Shown: in pieces, positions 8,275-17,400 of the stretch | Numbering within the stretch: position 1 is the first letter of the stretch | Layout: each line of letters opens with the position of its first letter | Assembly: GCA_040755395.1 (NCBI GenBank) | Contig: JBFMAX010000019.1 | Location: 1-41,187, forward strand | Origin: Nitrospirota bacterium | GTDB lineage: Bacteria > Nitrospirota > Nitrospiria > Nitrospirales > Nitrospiraceae | Direction: 5' to 3' | DNA length: 41,187 nucleotides | Translations under genes and position numbers: made by a program | Notes under the pieces: generated by a model | What the model saw: the letters and a program-made list of their open reading frames with translations, nothing else | Told to the model about the DNA's origin: nothing | Databases searched by the model: none

Positions 8275-9756
8275 TTACTCCACATCGAGTTGCCCGCGCG
8301 CTTCCTTGGTCTTGCGATCGTCCGCGACCACGAGCCGAACCGTCCAGGTTCCCTTGGCGGTCAGTTCCTTGACGGAAAAGACGCCCAGCGCGCCGTCTTC
8401 GACGGATTTGCCCTGTTCCGTCGCCACGGTTTTCCATGTGGTCGGCTGCTCGCCTTGGCCAAGCTGAATCTCGTAGCGTTTGAGCTTGCTCCCGACTGCG
8501 GTGCCGCTCACCTGAATGACCGGCTTCCCGCCCACCTGCTCGACCGAGACCTCGTGGACTTTGGCGGTCAGAAAATAATTCGGGTCGGCTTTCAGGGCCG
8601 CGACGGCGTTGAGCCGCCCGGCGCCGGTGAACTGATCCCAGCCCGGCACTTCCACGTCATCCGCCGATTCCAGCAGCATCCGCTCGACCTGCACGTTGGT
8701 CAGGTTCGGGTATTTCGCCCAGATGAGCGACGCCACGGCGGAGACCATCGGGGCGGCAAACGATGTCCCCGACGCCCGCATGAATTGGTTCTGCGGCCCG
8801 ACGAAGCTCTCGCCCGGCTTGTAGTCCTGCGCCCCGGTGAGCAACATGAAATCCGTGCGGCGTGCCCGCAGCGAGAGGATATCGACACCCGGGGCGGCGA
8901 TCTTGATGTGTCTGCCCCAGTTCGAGAACGCCGCGCGCTTATCATTGAGATCGAGCGCGGCGACGCCCAGTACATGGTTCAGGCCCACCGGTCCTCGACC
9001 GTTCGTCTCGCTGCCCTGATTGCCGCCTGCGACCACGATCAATGCCCCTTTCTGGTAGGCGTAATCGATCGCGAGTTGTTCGGTTTTATTCAGCCGCTCT
9101 CCCTCCAGGCTCAAGTTGACGATTTTCGCCCCGTGGTCCACGGCGTAGACGAGCGCGCGCGCCAGGTCGAACACTTTGCCGTGGGCAAACACGTTGAGAA
9201 TCTTGAGGGGCATGATCTGCGCGCCCCAATTGATCCCGGTGATGCCCTGGCCATTATTGGCGGTTGCCGCGATGATGCCGGCAACGAAAGTGCCGTGCCC
9301 GTCGTTGTCCCACGGGTTGTTGTTCTGATCGACGAAGTTCCAACCGATGAAGTCGTTTTCGTAGCCGTTGGGATCCTCGCCTTTCTTGTTGGGTTTCGGG
9401 TTTTGCCACACGGATGATCGTTTGAGGTCCGGATGGTAGTAATCGAGCCCCGTATCGAGCACGGCGACGATCACAGGGCGACCTTCACCGGTTTCGATGT
9501 CCCACGCCGAGCGTCCGCTGCCCTTCGGGAGAAATCCCACGCGGTGCAGGTACCACTGGTCAAGAAACGGCTGCCCCCAGGCGCCAGTGGAGGCGTAGAA
9601 CGTGTCGTTGGGGATGCCGGTGTGCGCGGCCTCGGCTCCGGCGGCCCGTGGAAGGTCGCGGGGCGGCGCTCCGACGACGCCGGGCACCGGCGCCTGCTCT
9701 GTGGCGCATCCGCACACCATAAACGCCGTGACGATGGACAAGATGGCCCGGCGCAT
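8275..9756 (-). CDS. Subtilisin-like (S8) serine peptidase lipoprotein, copy A
   Basis: The 493-residue protein begins with a lipoprotein signal ending MVCGC (Cys17). It carries the complete S8 triad: Asp101 in DTGLD, His154 in GHGT and Ser332 in GTSFAAP, with oxyanion Asn246 (GGN). The region before the catalytic domain (STGAWGQPFLDQWYLHRVGF) is shared with the other S8 gene at 13.0 kb. The last 100 residues form a beta-rich domain (VSGTAVGSKLKRYEIQLGQG) like those at the ends of secreted proteases. It should be a periplasmic or surface-anchored endopeptidase. There is no long subtilisin-type prodomain. Its ATG lies 3 bp after the stop of the upstream gene, so the two are translationally linked. 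Confidence 0.95.
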   Translation of the reverse strand: MRRAILSIVTAFMVCGCATEQAPVPGVVGAPPRDLPRAAGAEAAHTGIPNDTFYASTGAWGQPFLDQWYLHRVGFLPKGSGRSAWDIETGEGRPVIVAVLDTGLDYYHPDLKRSSVWQNPKPNKKGEDPNGYENDFIGWNFVDQNNNPWDNDGHGTFVAGIIAATANNGQGITGINWGAQIMPLKILNVFAHGKVFDLARALVYAVDHGAKIVNLSLEGERLNKTEQLAIDYAYQKGALIVVAGGNQGSETNGRGPVGLNHVLGVAALDLNDKRAAFSNWGRHIKIAAPGVDILSLRARRTDFMLLTGAQDYKPGESFVGPQNQFMRASGTSFAAPMVSAVASLIWAKYPNLTNVQVERMLLESADDVEVPGWDQFTGAGRLNAVAALKADPNYFLTAKVHEVSVEQVGGKPVIQVSGTAVGSKLKRYEIQLGQGEQPTTWKTVATEQGKSVEDGALGVFSVKELTAKGTWTVRLVVADDRKTKEARGQLDVE

Positions 9757-9759
9757 CGC

Positions 9760-11169
9760 TCACTCCTCGAACGACGGAACACGGATGGTCCAACGCGGGA
9801 GCGCCTCTGCCGCGGTCATGGGCCAACGCAGAGGATCCAGACTTGGCGCGGGGGCGCCCCCGAGGTCTTCGTTCGGCTCGAGCAGGTCCAGACGTGGGCC
9901 GGCAACCTCGGTGAAGCGGGTCACCTGGGATGGATCCTCCAGATAATAGACGAACATGTCGGAACCCAGCGGATTCCGCCATGGAGTCCAGGCATCCATG
10001 CCCGGGAGCCCTGCATGCTCCAGGTCCTGGCTGATCTGCCAGACGTTCGCATCCGGTCTAAACCGTTTGATGTAGGACGGCCGATTGTCGATCAGAATCT
10101 CTCCTATCGGTACCGGGTAGACCCCCGAAGCAAGGGCGGTAGAGATCGGGCCCTGACCGGAGGATGATGGAACATCGGGTACGCGAGGGATTTGAGGGAT
10201 GGTCACCTCCGTCTTCCCGTAGGACTGTATCCCGCTCTCGTCCGTCGAGGCTCCGTGGACCGTCACGTTGGTGAACACCAACTGCTGCTCTCGCAACTCC
10301 TGCCGAGTGAACTCGCCTCCAACCGAGTAGGTATTGTCCTGCCGGCTGTATTCGACCTTTGGCGAGAATGCGTCCCACGATTTCCATGAATACCCGATGC
10401 CTTTCAGCCAACTGTCCGGATTTTCATCCTTCCCCTCAAAGGTCATGGTGACACGCGCCCGGGTTTGCTCGGCGATCGTCGCCGTCGCCGTTTCCTGAGC
10501 ACCGCCCTTCACTTTAGGTTTGGAGGCGAATTGAAGAGTCCCGGTGAGCGCCCAATTGACCTGTTGAGCGCCGCCTGCTGTCCCTGTCGGAGCCATCGCT
10601 CCGGTTGTGGAAGAGGGAGCCATCGCCTGCTGCGGCAACGGCGGCAGGGTCCCGATGTCCTTGTAATCATTTTTGAGCTCGACGTCCAAGCGGTTCGCAA
10701 GCCGCTGTGCTTTCTTATCCGATGGATCGGCCGCAGCTTTCGCTCTAGCTTCTTGAAGCTCGTATTGTTTTTTTCTCGCTTCAATTGCGCGATCGAGCAC
10801 CTTCTTCTGATCCGCGCCTTGGGCCTCGATCCCCGCCGTCGTGTTCTTGATGAAATCGCGGTGCGATCCCACTTCATTCGTCAGGCGCGCTCTATCCGTC
10901 TCGCTCAAGTTCGGCTGTTGGAGCTGCCGTTCAGCCTCTTTCATGGCTCGTTCCCGGTCGGCGATTTGCGCGCCGAGGTCGGTCAGTTCCTGGATGCGCT
11001 GGGGAGAGAGCGTGTCGGCCTGGATGGTCCGGGGAATCGAAAGAAAGGCGACTGCGCCGACCAGGAGCAGCAAGACCCCACCGAGGTTGCGGGTAAGGAT
11101 CGAGCCGGAGCCCAACCTTTTCATGCCGCCCACGCCTGCCGGGGAAGGAAAACGAGCATGAGAACGCAT
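9760..11169 (-). CDS. Exported coiled-coil protein, unknown function (first gene of left cassette)
   Basis: The 469-residue protein has a membrane/signal segment (GGVLLLLVGAVAFLSIP) preceded by basic residues. About 110 charged residues with heptad character follow (LTDLGAQIADRERAMKEAER through KAQRLANRLDVELKNDYKDI), then a Pro/Ala/Thr-rich linker. A beta-rich middle contains many aromatic residues (GIGYSWKSWDAFSPKVEYSR), and the C-terminal part ends in RWTIRVPSFEE. I do not recognise the family. The start is placed at MRSHARF because AAGGA lies at proper spacing; an ATG seven codons upstream has no such signal. It is tightly followed by the S8 lipoprotein gene, which suggests the two products work together outside the cytoplasm. 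Confidence 0.8.
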   Translation of the reverse strand: MRSHARFPSPAGVGGMKRLGSGSILTRNLGGVLLLLVGAVAFLSIPRTIQADTLSPQRIQELTDLGAQIADRERAMKEAERQLQQPNLSETDRARLTNEVGSHRDFIKNTTAGIEAQGADQKKVLDRAIEARKKQYELQEARAKAAADPSDKKAQRLANRLDVELKNDYKDIGTLPPLPQQAMAPSSTTGAMAPTGTAGGAQQVNWALTGTLQFASKPKVKGGAQETATATIAEQTRARVTMTFEGKDENPDSWLKGIGYSWKSWDAFSPKVEYSRQDNTYSVGGEFTRQELREQQLVFTNVTVHGASTDESGIQSYGKTEVTIPQIPRVPDVPSSSGQGPISTALASGVYPVPIGEILIDNRPSYIKRFRPDANVWQISQDLEHAGLPGMDAWTPWRNPLGSDMFVYYLEDPSQVTRFTEVAGPRLDLLEPNEDLGGAPAPSLDPLRWPMTAAEALPRWTIRVPSFEE

Positions 11170-11241
11170 GGGCGATTCCTTTGAATACATGAGAGATCGT
11201 GGAGCTTGTGGGGTTCAGGATGGCAGGCGGCTTTCCAGGTC

Positions 11242-11266
11242 GCAACACCCAAACGGATTACGTACA
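11242..11266 (-). promoter_or_regulatory. Cassette-shared regulatory motif, left copy
   Basis: Read toward the left cassette, the motif is TGTACGTAATCC, four bases (GTTT), then GGGTGTTGC, ending 72 bp before the first start codon. The right cassette carries the same motif (TGTACATAACCC, AAAC, GGGTGTTGC) in the same orientation, 66 bp before its first gene. Nineteen of 25 bases agree and four of the six differences fall in the central spacer. This is a candidate operator for the LuxR-type regulator encoded between the cassettes. Confidence 0.6.
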
Positions 11267-11400
11267 ACTCCGCGCCACGTTCCTTGCGCCGTCGATAGGT
11301 ATGACAAAGGGGAGAGGGATGCGAAGAGAATTCCGCGCGCCACGATTTGTTGCACGGATTTTCGTGTCAGGGCACTGGTGTGCCGGGTCATCCCTCCCTA

Positions 11401-11426
11401 ACCCTCCCCCGAAGTTGGGGGAGGGT
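11401..11426. terminator. Perfect hairpin between the LuxR regulator and the left cassette
   Basis: ACCCTCCCCC (11401-11410) and GGGGGAGGGT (11417-11426) form a perfect 10-bp stem with a 6-base loop. It lies downstream of the minus-strand LuxR gene and upstream of the left cassette. No T-run follows, and the CCCTCCCC/GGGGAGGG composition resembles dispersed palindromic repeats as much as a terminator. Together with the shared motif at 11.24 kb it is all I can see in the 312-bp gap. Confidence 0.5.
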
Positions 11427-11481
11427 GGGGCGTGCCGACTGCTGAGAGTCGAGGGCTGACAGCGACTGTGGATTCTGCGCG

Positions 11482-12723
11482 TTAAACTGCGGGGCGGAAC
11501 GGTGCTTGGGAATTTGATGCTCGGCGTTCGCGGTCCGGTTGGGAGCGACTGGGAAACGGTTCAGGGCGGTCGGCCAGCGCCGGGTGCCCGAGCAGCAGGC
11601 GAATGAGTTCCGCCTGTCGCCTGGTGCCGGTCTTTTGAAAGATCTGTTTGAGCTGGGCGCGGGCGGTGTTGTGGCTTCGGCGGAGTTGGTCGGCGGCGGT
11701 TTTCACGGACTGTCCTCGAAGAAGGGACTCGGCGAGCCGCCATTCCGCCGGCGTGAGCCCGTATTCACGGACAACCAGAGCCTCCGGAAGTTCCGGCGTG
11801 TCCTCCGGGTCGGAGATGAAGACCGCGGCGGCGGGTCTCTGCTCATCCAGGCGCCGCCCGGCGGCGCGCAGCGGGCCGACGAGCAGGACGTAGCTCCGGC
11901 GTCCTGATGGCCGCGACACCAGCATGGCACCGCCGGCAGCGTGCTCCGAGCCTGTCGAAGCGGCTTGACCGTCGCCGATCGCGATGCGCACGGTGTCATG
12001 AATGAGGCGCGCCAGCCGGGTGGTTTCGTCGGGCGCAGCGGCGGTCAGGACTCCCTTGGAGATCGTCAGCCCGTCGGCTCGACGGCACAGCCCTTCGCCC
12101 GCCTGGTTGGCCCAGTGGATGCGCCCGTGCGCGTCGCACACGATCATCCCGGTCCGCAGGCGATCCGCCACGTCTCGCAGCGCGTCGCGCTCCGCGACGG
12201 CTCGCTCCAAGCGGTTCTGGATTTGGAGCGCGCGCTTGAGGTGAGGGAACAGGCCTTGAAGAACGCGGACCTCGCGGTCCTCGTAAGGACGATGTTCCGA
12301 CCACGGCCGATGGACGCCGATCAGGAACATCCGGTTCTCCTCCACGAGGGGAATGCCGCCTGCGGCATGGAAGAGTCCGAGCGGTTTCATCCAGTCCTGG
12401 TAGAACTCGCTCCTGACCAGCACATGGTCGGGAATGTGTCCATGGCTGGGATAAGCCACACCGATCCGAAAGGCGCCGGGCTTGGGGGTCCAGATGTCTT
12501 TTTGCCAGTAGTAGGCTTCGTAATCGGAGAATCCCTTGGGCGGAATGCCCACGGAAGCCAGCGCTCGAGTCGTGCCGTTTGTCAGGTTGATTTCCGCGAT
12601 GTTGCCGGTTCGGCTTCGGGTGAGCCGGACGAGTTCGTCCAGGACCGTGGGCCAGTGCGAGGGATCCAGCGCCGCGTCATAAATCCGGTCGATCAACTCG
12701 TGGAGCTGTCTCTGACCGACCAT
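11482..12723 (-). CDS. LuxR-family transcriptional regulator with PAS-like sensor
   Basis: The 413-residue protein ends in a LuxR/GerE-type HTH (LTPAEWRLAESLLRGQSVKT followed by AADQLRRSHNTARAQLKQIF and QKTGTRRQAELIRLLL). The N-terminal 170 residues begin LHELIDRIYDAALDPSHWPT, the common start of a family of PAS/GAF-LuxR regulators. A PAS-like segment follows (GMIVCDAHGRIHWANQAGEG). It is probably cytoplasmic and ligand-responsive; the ligand is unknown. GGGAGG precedes the ATG. The frame remains open far upstream through the opposite-strand peptidase gene, but that extension has no start signal or homology. It lies between the two S8 cassettes and is the obvious candidate to control both. 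Confidence 0.9.
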   Translation of the reverse strand: MVGQRQLHELIDRIYDAALDPSHWPTVLDELVRLTRSRTGNIAEINLTNGTTRALASVGIPPKGFSDYEAYYWQKDIWTPKPGAFRIGVAYPSHGHIPDHVLVRSEFYQDWMKPLGLFHAAGGIPLVEENRMFLIGVHRPWSEHRPYEDREVRVLQGLFPHLKRALQIQNRLERAVAERDALRDVADRLRTGMIVCDAHGRIHWANQAGEGLCRRADGLTISKGVLTAAAPDETTRLARLIHDTVRIAIGDGQAASTGSEHAAGGAMLVSRPSGRRSYVLLVGPLRAAGRRLDEQRPAAAVFISDPEDTPELPEALVVREYGLTPAEWRLAESLLRGQSVKTAADQLRRSHNTARAQLKQIFQKTGTRRQAELIRLLLGHPALADRPEPFPSRSQPDRERRASNSQAPFRPAV

Positions 12724-12769
12724 GACGGGCCTCCCTGCCGGCTGTGGAACGCTCTGACGAGGGGCGCTC

Positions 12770-12798
12770 AGTATAGCGTTCCGTACTAGAGAAATCCA
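12770..12798 (-). promoter_or_regulatory. Candidate sigma-70-type promoter for the LuxR regulator
   Basis: On the minus strand TATACT (-10) is preceded after 17 bp by TGGATT (-35), and it sits about 47 bp before the regulator's ATG. The -10 is a good match and the -35 is moderate. It is in the 276-bp divergent region shared with the right-hand S8 gene. Confidence 0.45.
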
Positions 12799-12908
12799 CG
12801 GCTCTTTTTTCGCCGGGTCATTCTTCCTCAGACCGCGGCTCCGGGCTAGGAAATCCAGGGATTTCCAGCCGTCGGTTGCCTCGGTGAACGGCTTCCAGGC
12901 TCGGCACA

Positions 12909-12933
12909 TGTACATAACCCAAACGGGTGTTGC
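12909..12933 (+). promoter_or_regulatory. Cassette-shared regulatory motif, right copy
   Basis: TGTACATAACCC, spacer AAAC, GGGTGTTGC, ending 66 bp before the start of the right-hand S8 gene. It matches the left-cassette motif at 19 of 25 positions, in the same orientation relative to the downstream gene. The core ACCC-N4-GGGT is a short dyad in this copy. It lies in the divergent region about 190 bp upstream of the LuxR gene, so it could also serve autoregulation. Confidence 0.6.
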
Positions 12934-12999
12934 CGTCGCCGCGGCGTCTTGACATGCTTCCCGCCGGTCTTTCGCGCGGATTCTCTTTCGGGCGTCGCC

Positions 13000-14460
13000 A
13001 TGCGCCGGCTCTTCGTCCTTGTGCTGGGTATCGGTCTGGTCGGCTGCTCGGCCGACCAGGTCAGCCCGATGCGGCCCGCCGTTCCTCTCGACGGTTCGGC
13101 TTCCTCCCCGACGCCGAACGATCCCTTGTACCGCGCCAAGGGGTCCTGGGGGCAGCCCTATCCCGACCAGTGGGCGCTCCATCGCATCGGCTTTGCCCCG
13201 CCCGGCCAGGGTCCCTCGGCCTGGGAGGCGGCGACCGGCGCCACTGTTCCCGTCATTGTCGCGGTGATCGATACCGGCCTGGATTATTTTCATCCCGACC
13301 TCAAACCCGAAAACATCTGGCGTAATCCGAAGGAGCAGCCGAATGGGATCGACGACGATCAGAACGGCTATGTGGACGATTTGATCGGCTGGAACTTCGT
13401 CGATCGCAACAACAATCCGTGGGACCACGCGGGGCACGGCACGCATGTGGCCGGCATCATCGCGGCGGCGACAAACAACGGGGAAGGGATCGCTGGGATC
13501 AACCGGGCCGCGAAGATCATGGCGCTCAAGGTCCTGAACTTCCTCGGGCGCGGCCGCAGCACCGGCATTGCTGAGGCGATCTTCTACGCGGTGCGGAACG
13601 GCGCGCGGGTGATCAATCTCAGTCTCGGCGGGCACAAGATCTCGCAGGTCGAACAGCTCGCGATCGACTACGCCTATGAAAAGGGCCTGGTCATCGTCGT
13701 GGCCTCGGGCAACGTGGCGGAAGAAACAACGGACTACGGGATGGCCGGCTCGAAGCACGTCCTCAGCGTGGCGGCTACGGACCAGAACGACAAGCGGGCG
13801 CCCTTCTCCAACTGGGGGCGATCGGTCAAGATCGCAGCCCCCGGCGTGGACATCCTGTCGCTCCGCGCGCGACGCACGGATTTCGTTCTGGTCTCCGAAG
13901 CGGAGAACTACCAGCCGGGGGAGTCCTTCGTCGGGGCGGAAGCCCGCTACTACCGCGCAAGCGGAACCTCCTTTGCCGCGCCCTTCGTCGCCGGGGTCGC
14001 GTCGCTCTTGTGGGCAAAGAATCCTGCGCTCACCAACGCGCAGGTCGAACGGATGCTTCTGATGTCGGCCGACGACGTCGAAGTGCCGGGCTGGGATCAG
14101 TTCACGGGCGCGGGACGGATCAATGCCGCCAAGGCTCTACGCGCGGACCCCGACTGGTACCTGGTGGCGAGAATTACGGAGGTCCGGCCGATTCAAGAGA
14201 AAGGCCGGACGGTCATCGAAGTGCTCGGCACGGCCATCGGGAGCGAGTTGGACCGTTACGTCCTGGAGATCGGTCGCGGAGAATCGCCGACGCAGTGGCA
14301 GGCGGTCGGAGAGCCGCTGACCACCGCGGTCAAGGAGGGACGATTGGGCCTCGTCCCGGTGAACAACATCACGGCGAAGGGCGAATGGACGATTCGCGTG
14401 GCGGCGCGTGATCGGAGAGGAACCCAGCGGGAAGCGCGAGGGTCGTTAACGGTGGAATGA
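13000..14460 (+). CDS. Subtilisin-like (S8) serine peptidase lipoprotein, copy B
   Basis: The 486-residue protein has a lipoprotein signal ending GLVGC (Cys16). The catalytic residues are intact: Asp91 (DTGLD), His146 (GHGTH) and Ser324 (GTSFAAP), with Asn238 (SGN) for the oxyanion hole. It is closely related to copy A over its whole length, sharing the pre-catalytic AKGSWGQPYPDQWALHRIGF block and the C-terminal beta domain (GTAIGSELDRYVLEIGRGES). An ATG 17 codons upstream exists, but the lipoprotein start is preferred. The ribosome-binding site is weak. It directly precedes the giant YD-repeat gene, so processing or release of that protein at the cell surface is a reasonable but untested role. 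Confidence 0.95.
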   Translation: MRRLFVLVLGIGLVGCSADQVSPMRPAVPLDGSASSPTPNDPLYRAKGSWGQPYPDQWALHRIGFAPPGQGPSAWEAATGATVPVIVAVIDTGLDYFHPDLKPENIWRNPKEQPNGIDDDQNGYVDDLIGWNFVDRNNNPWDHAGHGTHVAGIIAAATNNGEGIAGINRAAKIMALKVLNFLGRGRSTGIAEAIFYAVRNGARVINLSLGGHKISQVEQLAIDYAYEKGLVIVVASGNVAEETTDYGMAGSKHVLSVAATDQNDKRAPFSNWGRSVKIAAPGVDILSLRARRTDFVLVSEAENYQPGESFVGAEARYYRASGTSFAAPFVAGVASLLWAKNPALTNAQVERMLLMSADDVEVPGWDQFTGAGRINAAKALRADPDWYLVARITEVRPIQEKGRTVIEVLGTAIGSELDRYVLEIGRGESPTQWQAVGEPLTTAVKEGRLGLVPVNNITAKGEWTIRVAARDRRGTQREARGSLTVE

Positions 14461-14498
14461 GCGCCGCCGTACGGGGAAGGAGACCGAGGAGCGGGACT

Positions 14499-17400
14499 AT
14501 GCCGAAGTTGTCATCCGGGCTGAAAGGCGGCCTTCTCGCCGGATTGAGCCTGCTGCTGGGGCTCGGCTCCGTTCAGGCTGCCGATCCGCAGGAAGCCACC
14601 GACGTGAGCCGCCTGCCCAGCTATTCGACGCGGCTGGACGTCAAGCTGAATCCCACGCCCCGGCAGGCCGTGCTCGTGCCTCCCGATCTCGACCCCCAAG
14701 CTTTTGCCCAGCAGAACCAGCTCCAGGAACCCGAGGTGGTGCGGATTCCGGGCGATCACCCGAAGTATGGAGGATGGGCGCTGCTCAGTTTTCGCGGAAC
14801 CGAAGGGCAGGCCAAAGCCCTGTGCCGCGACCACCCGAAACTCGGATTCTGCGAACTGGATCGGTGCCGCGAGTTTCTCCCGGCCTCGGAGCTGGGCACC
14901 CTGATCGGCGAGAGTTGGCGACCGGAGAAAGAGTTTGTGACGGCGATGGCGGAAACGGCGGGCGAGGCCGTCGCTTCGGCGGGATCTTCGCCGTCGGGTC
15001 AGGCGACCGCCTCGGTGGCTTTGCACGAGACCGAGCAAGCCACCGCGACGATCTGGCCCGCGCCGCCGACGCCGGAACAACTGGTGAAAGGTGAAACGTC
15101 GGCCTGGGGACCCGACGCCGCGAAGGGACTGGATGTCCACACCCTGCGGAGCGGAACCGTGACGACCATGACGATTCCGGACAACGGGCAGCTCCAGGTC
15201 GGCGCCGGGTGGGATCAGACCACCGCCCGTCCACCGACCGGGGGCACGATTGCGCGGCCGCCGGGTGGAGGCACCCAGCCGAGACCGCCCAAGCCGCCGG
15301 TCCCGCCGGAGACGCCGGAGAATCCGCCAGGTCTTGTTCCGCCGCCACCGCCGTTCATTCCGACTCCGCCGGAAGAGAATATCGATGACGTGCTGGCGTG
15401 CAAGCTCTTCGGCGGGGGTGGTGAGGTGCCCGGGCTGGGCGCCAGAGTCGGGTTGCCCGACGTCAAGGAATTCATCGAGCCCCCGCCGCGCGAACCGGGA
15501 CAGGAAGGGTTGAACGATCCCGCCATCGCGGGGGACCACGTGTGGCTACACGATCTCTCCTTCTTCTATTTCTCCCATGATCTGTACGTGCAATCCATCG
15601 GGGTCGATTTCAATGCCAGCCGGTTCTATCGGTCGAACATCAAAACGAAGGAAGGCGGTCTGTTCGGCTACAACTGGGATTTCGCTTATTACAAGCGTCT
15701 GATTCCCCAGGGCGGCGCGCTGAACCCGAAGCTCGGCCTCAGGGTCGAAGGACTGATGAACCCCGGCCCTGTGCTGTACATGCGAGGCAATGGTCGGGTG
15801 GAAGAAATGAAGCCGTCGGGCGTCCGCTTCCAGATGGTGAAAAATTTCGGCGGCCGATTCGATGCCTGGGTCACCTATTATCAGCCTCCTGACAACCTTT
15901 TCACCGAACTGGAGCGGTACGTGCTGCTGCCGAACCAGCAGTCGCCGTTCGCGGGCCATCCCAACTACGAGGGTGACATCTTTTACGTGATGCGGTACGG
16001 GAACGGATACCGCGAGGTTTATTCCTGCCGCGGCATCCTGCTCTACATCCTGGATCGCCACGACAACCGGATGACGTTCGAGTATGCCCCCGTGTTCCAT
16101 CCCCTGACCTTCAACCCGAAGCTGGAGAAGATCACCGACACAGCCGGCCGAAAATACGTGCTGGAGTGGACGACCATCGAAGGGAACGGTCTGGTGCATA
16201 CCAATTACAAGGGCGAGGTCATCTCGGGCACCTTTCCCAAGCTGCGGCTGAAGAAAGTCAGAGAAGACTTTGGAGCGGACAGCCGCGAGGTCGAATATCA
16301 CTACCGCGGCGGCGACAGCCGGCCGGTGCTCGAGAAGGCCGAAGAGCGAAAGGACGGCAATTTCATCACGACGTACTCCTACACGGAACAGGACACGCGT
16401 TATTACCTGGAGACGCTCACCCTTCCGCGCGAAAGCGCGTTGGGCGGGGACCCCTATCTGAAAAACCAATGGCGGCAGGATGGGAGCGTCAAGCGGATTC
16501 AGAGCCAGACGCACGGCCGTCCGGGAACGGGCACCCGAGGCGGCGGGTTCGAAGGAGGTATGACCCTATTCCAGTGGGAAGGCAAGCCCGGCAGCCGCGT
16601 GACCGTCCAAGGGCCGCGGGGCGGCGAGGAAGTCTATACCCTGGAGTGGACCGGCCTGGCCTACGTCGTACGGCGAATCGATCTCAAGTTGGACGACGGG
16701 AGGGTGGCCACGACCACGATTCAGCACAACAAGAGCGATCAGGTCACGATTCTGACCAGACCGGAAGGCAATCGCATCGAATACCAGTTTGCGGCCGGGG
16801 GAGGTCCCGTCACGGAAGGGCCGATCCGGGATTGTTTGAATTGCGGCGGGGGAGCGCAGGGGCTGACGGCTCCGTCAGTGAGCGCTCCCTCGGCCTCGGG
16901 GCTCGGGACATCAGCCTTGGGGATCACAAGCGGGAAGGGAGGCGAGAGCGGTGTCACGTACCTGAACAACTTGGCTAGGGGCAATCTGACCCTGAAGATC
17001 CTTCATGCGGGAGATCGACCGAATCCGTTGCCCTACTCCTCTATCACCACCTCTTACACGTATGAGCCGCTCTATAACCAATTCAAGCGGATCGAAGGGC
17101 CGGGTGAGGCCGTCACGGAGTTCGACTACGACTATTTCACCGCAGGAGCCGAAGGCAATCCGATCGTGCGGCGACGTCCACGCCGGACCACGGCAAAGGG
17201 TGAGACACTCGGCCCCATTGAAACCGCCTACACCTACAGTCCCAAGGGACTTCTCCTTCAAGAGACGGATCCGCTCGGGCACAAGACGGTCTATGGCTAC
17301 GATGGGAACGGGTATTTGGTCTCGGTGGCAGACGACGGAGACCTGGAGGACAACGTGTCGTTCGGACGGGATCTCCGCGGGAACATGATTAAGTACACCG

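Noticed and set aside
12949-12977. TTGACA at 12949 as -35 of the right cassette
   Set aside because: No acceptable -10 box occurs 16-18 bp downstream.
12724-13758. N-terminal extension of the LuxR regulator through the opposite-strand S8 gene
   Set aside because: The extension is antisense to a peptidase with an intact triad. The regulator has a good ribosome-binding site and a family-typical N-terminus at 12723.
14457-14498. Earlier ATG for the YD-repeat gene overlapping the S8 stop
   Set aside because: It is possible through translational coupling, but it adds 14 basic residues before the signal peptide, while GGAG sits at the right place for the ATG at 14499.
15218-15380. Pro/Gly-rich tandem-like stretch considered as a DNA repeat or CRISPR-like array
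   Set aside because: Codons vary, and it is a Pro-rich protein linker inside the YD-repeat gene. No regular spacers are present anywhere in the window.
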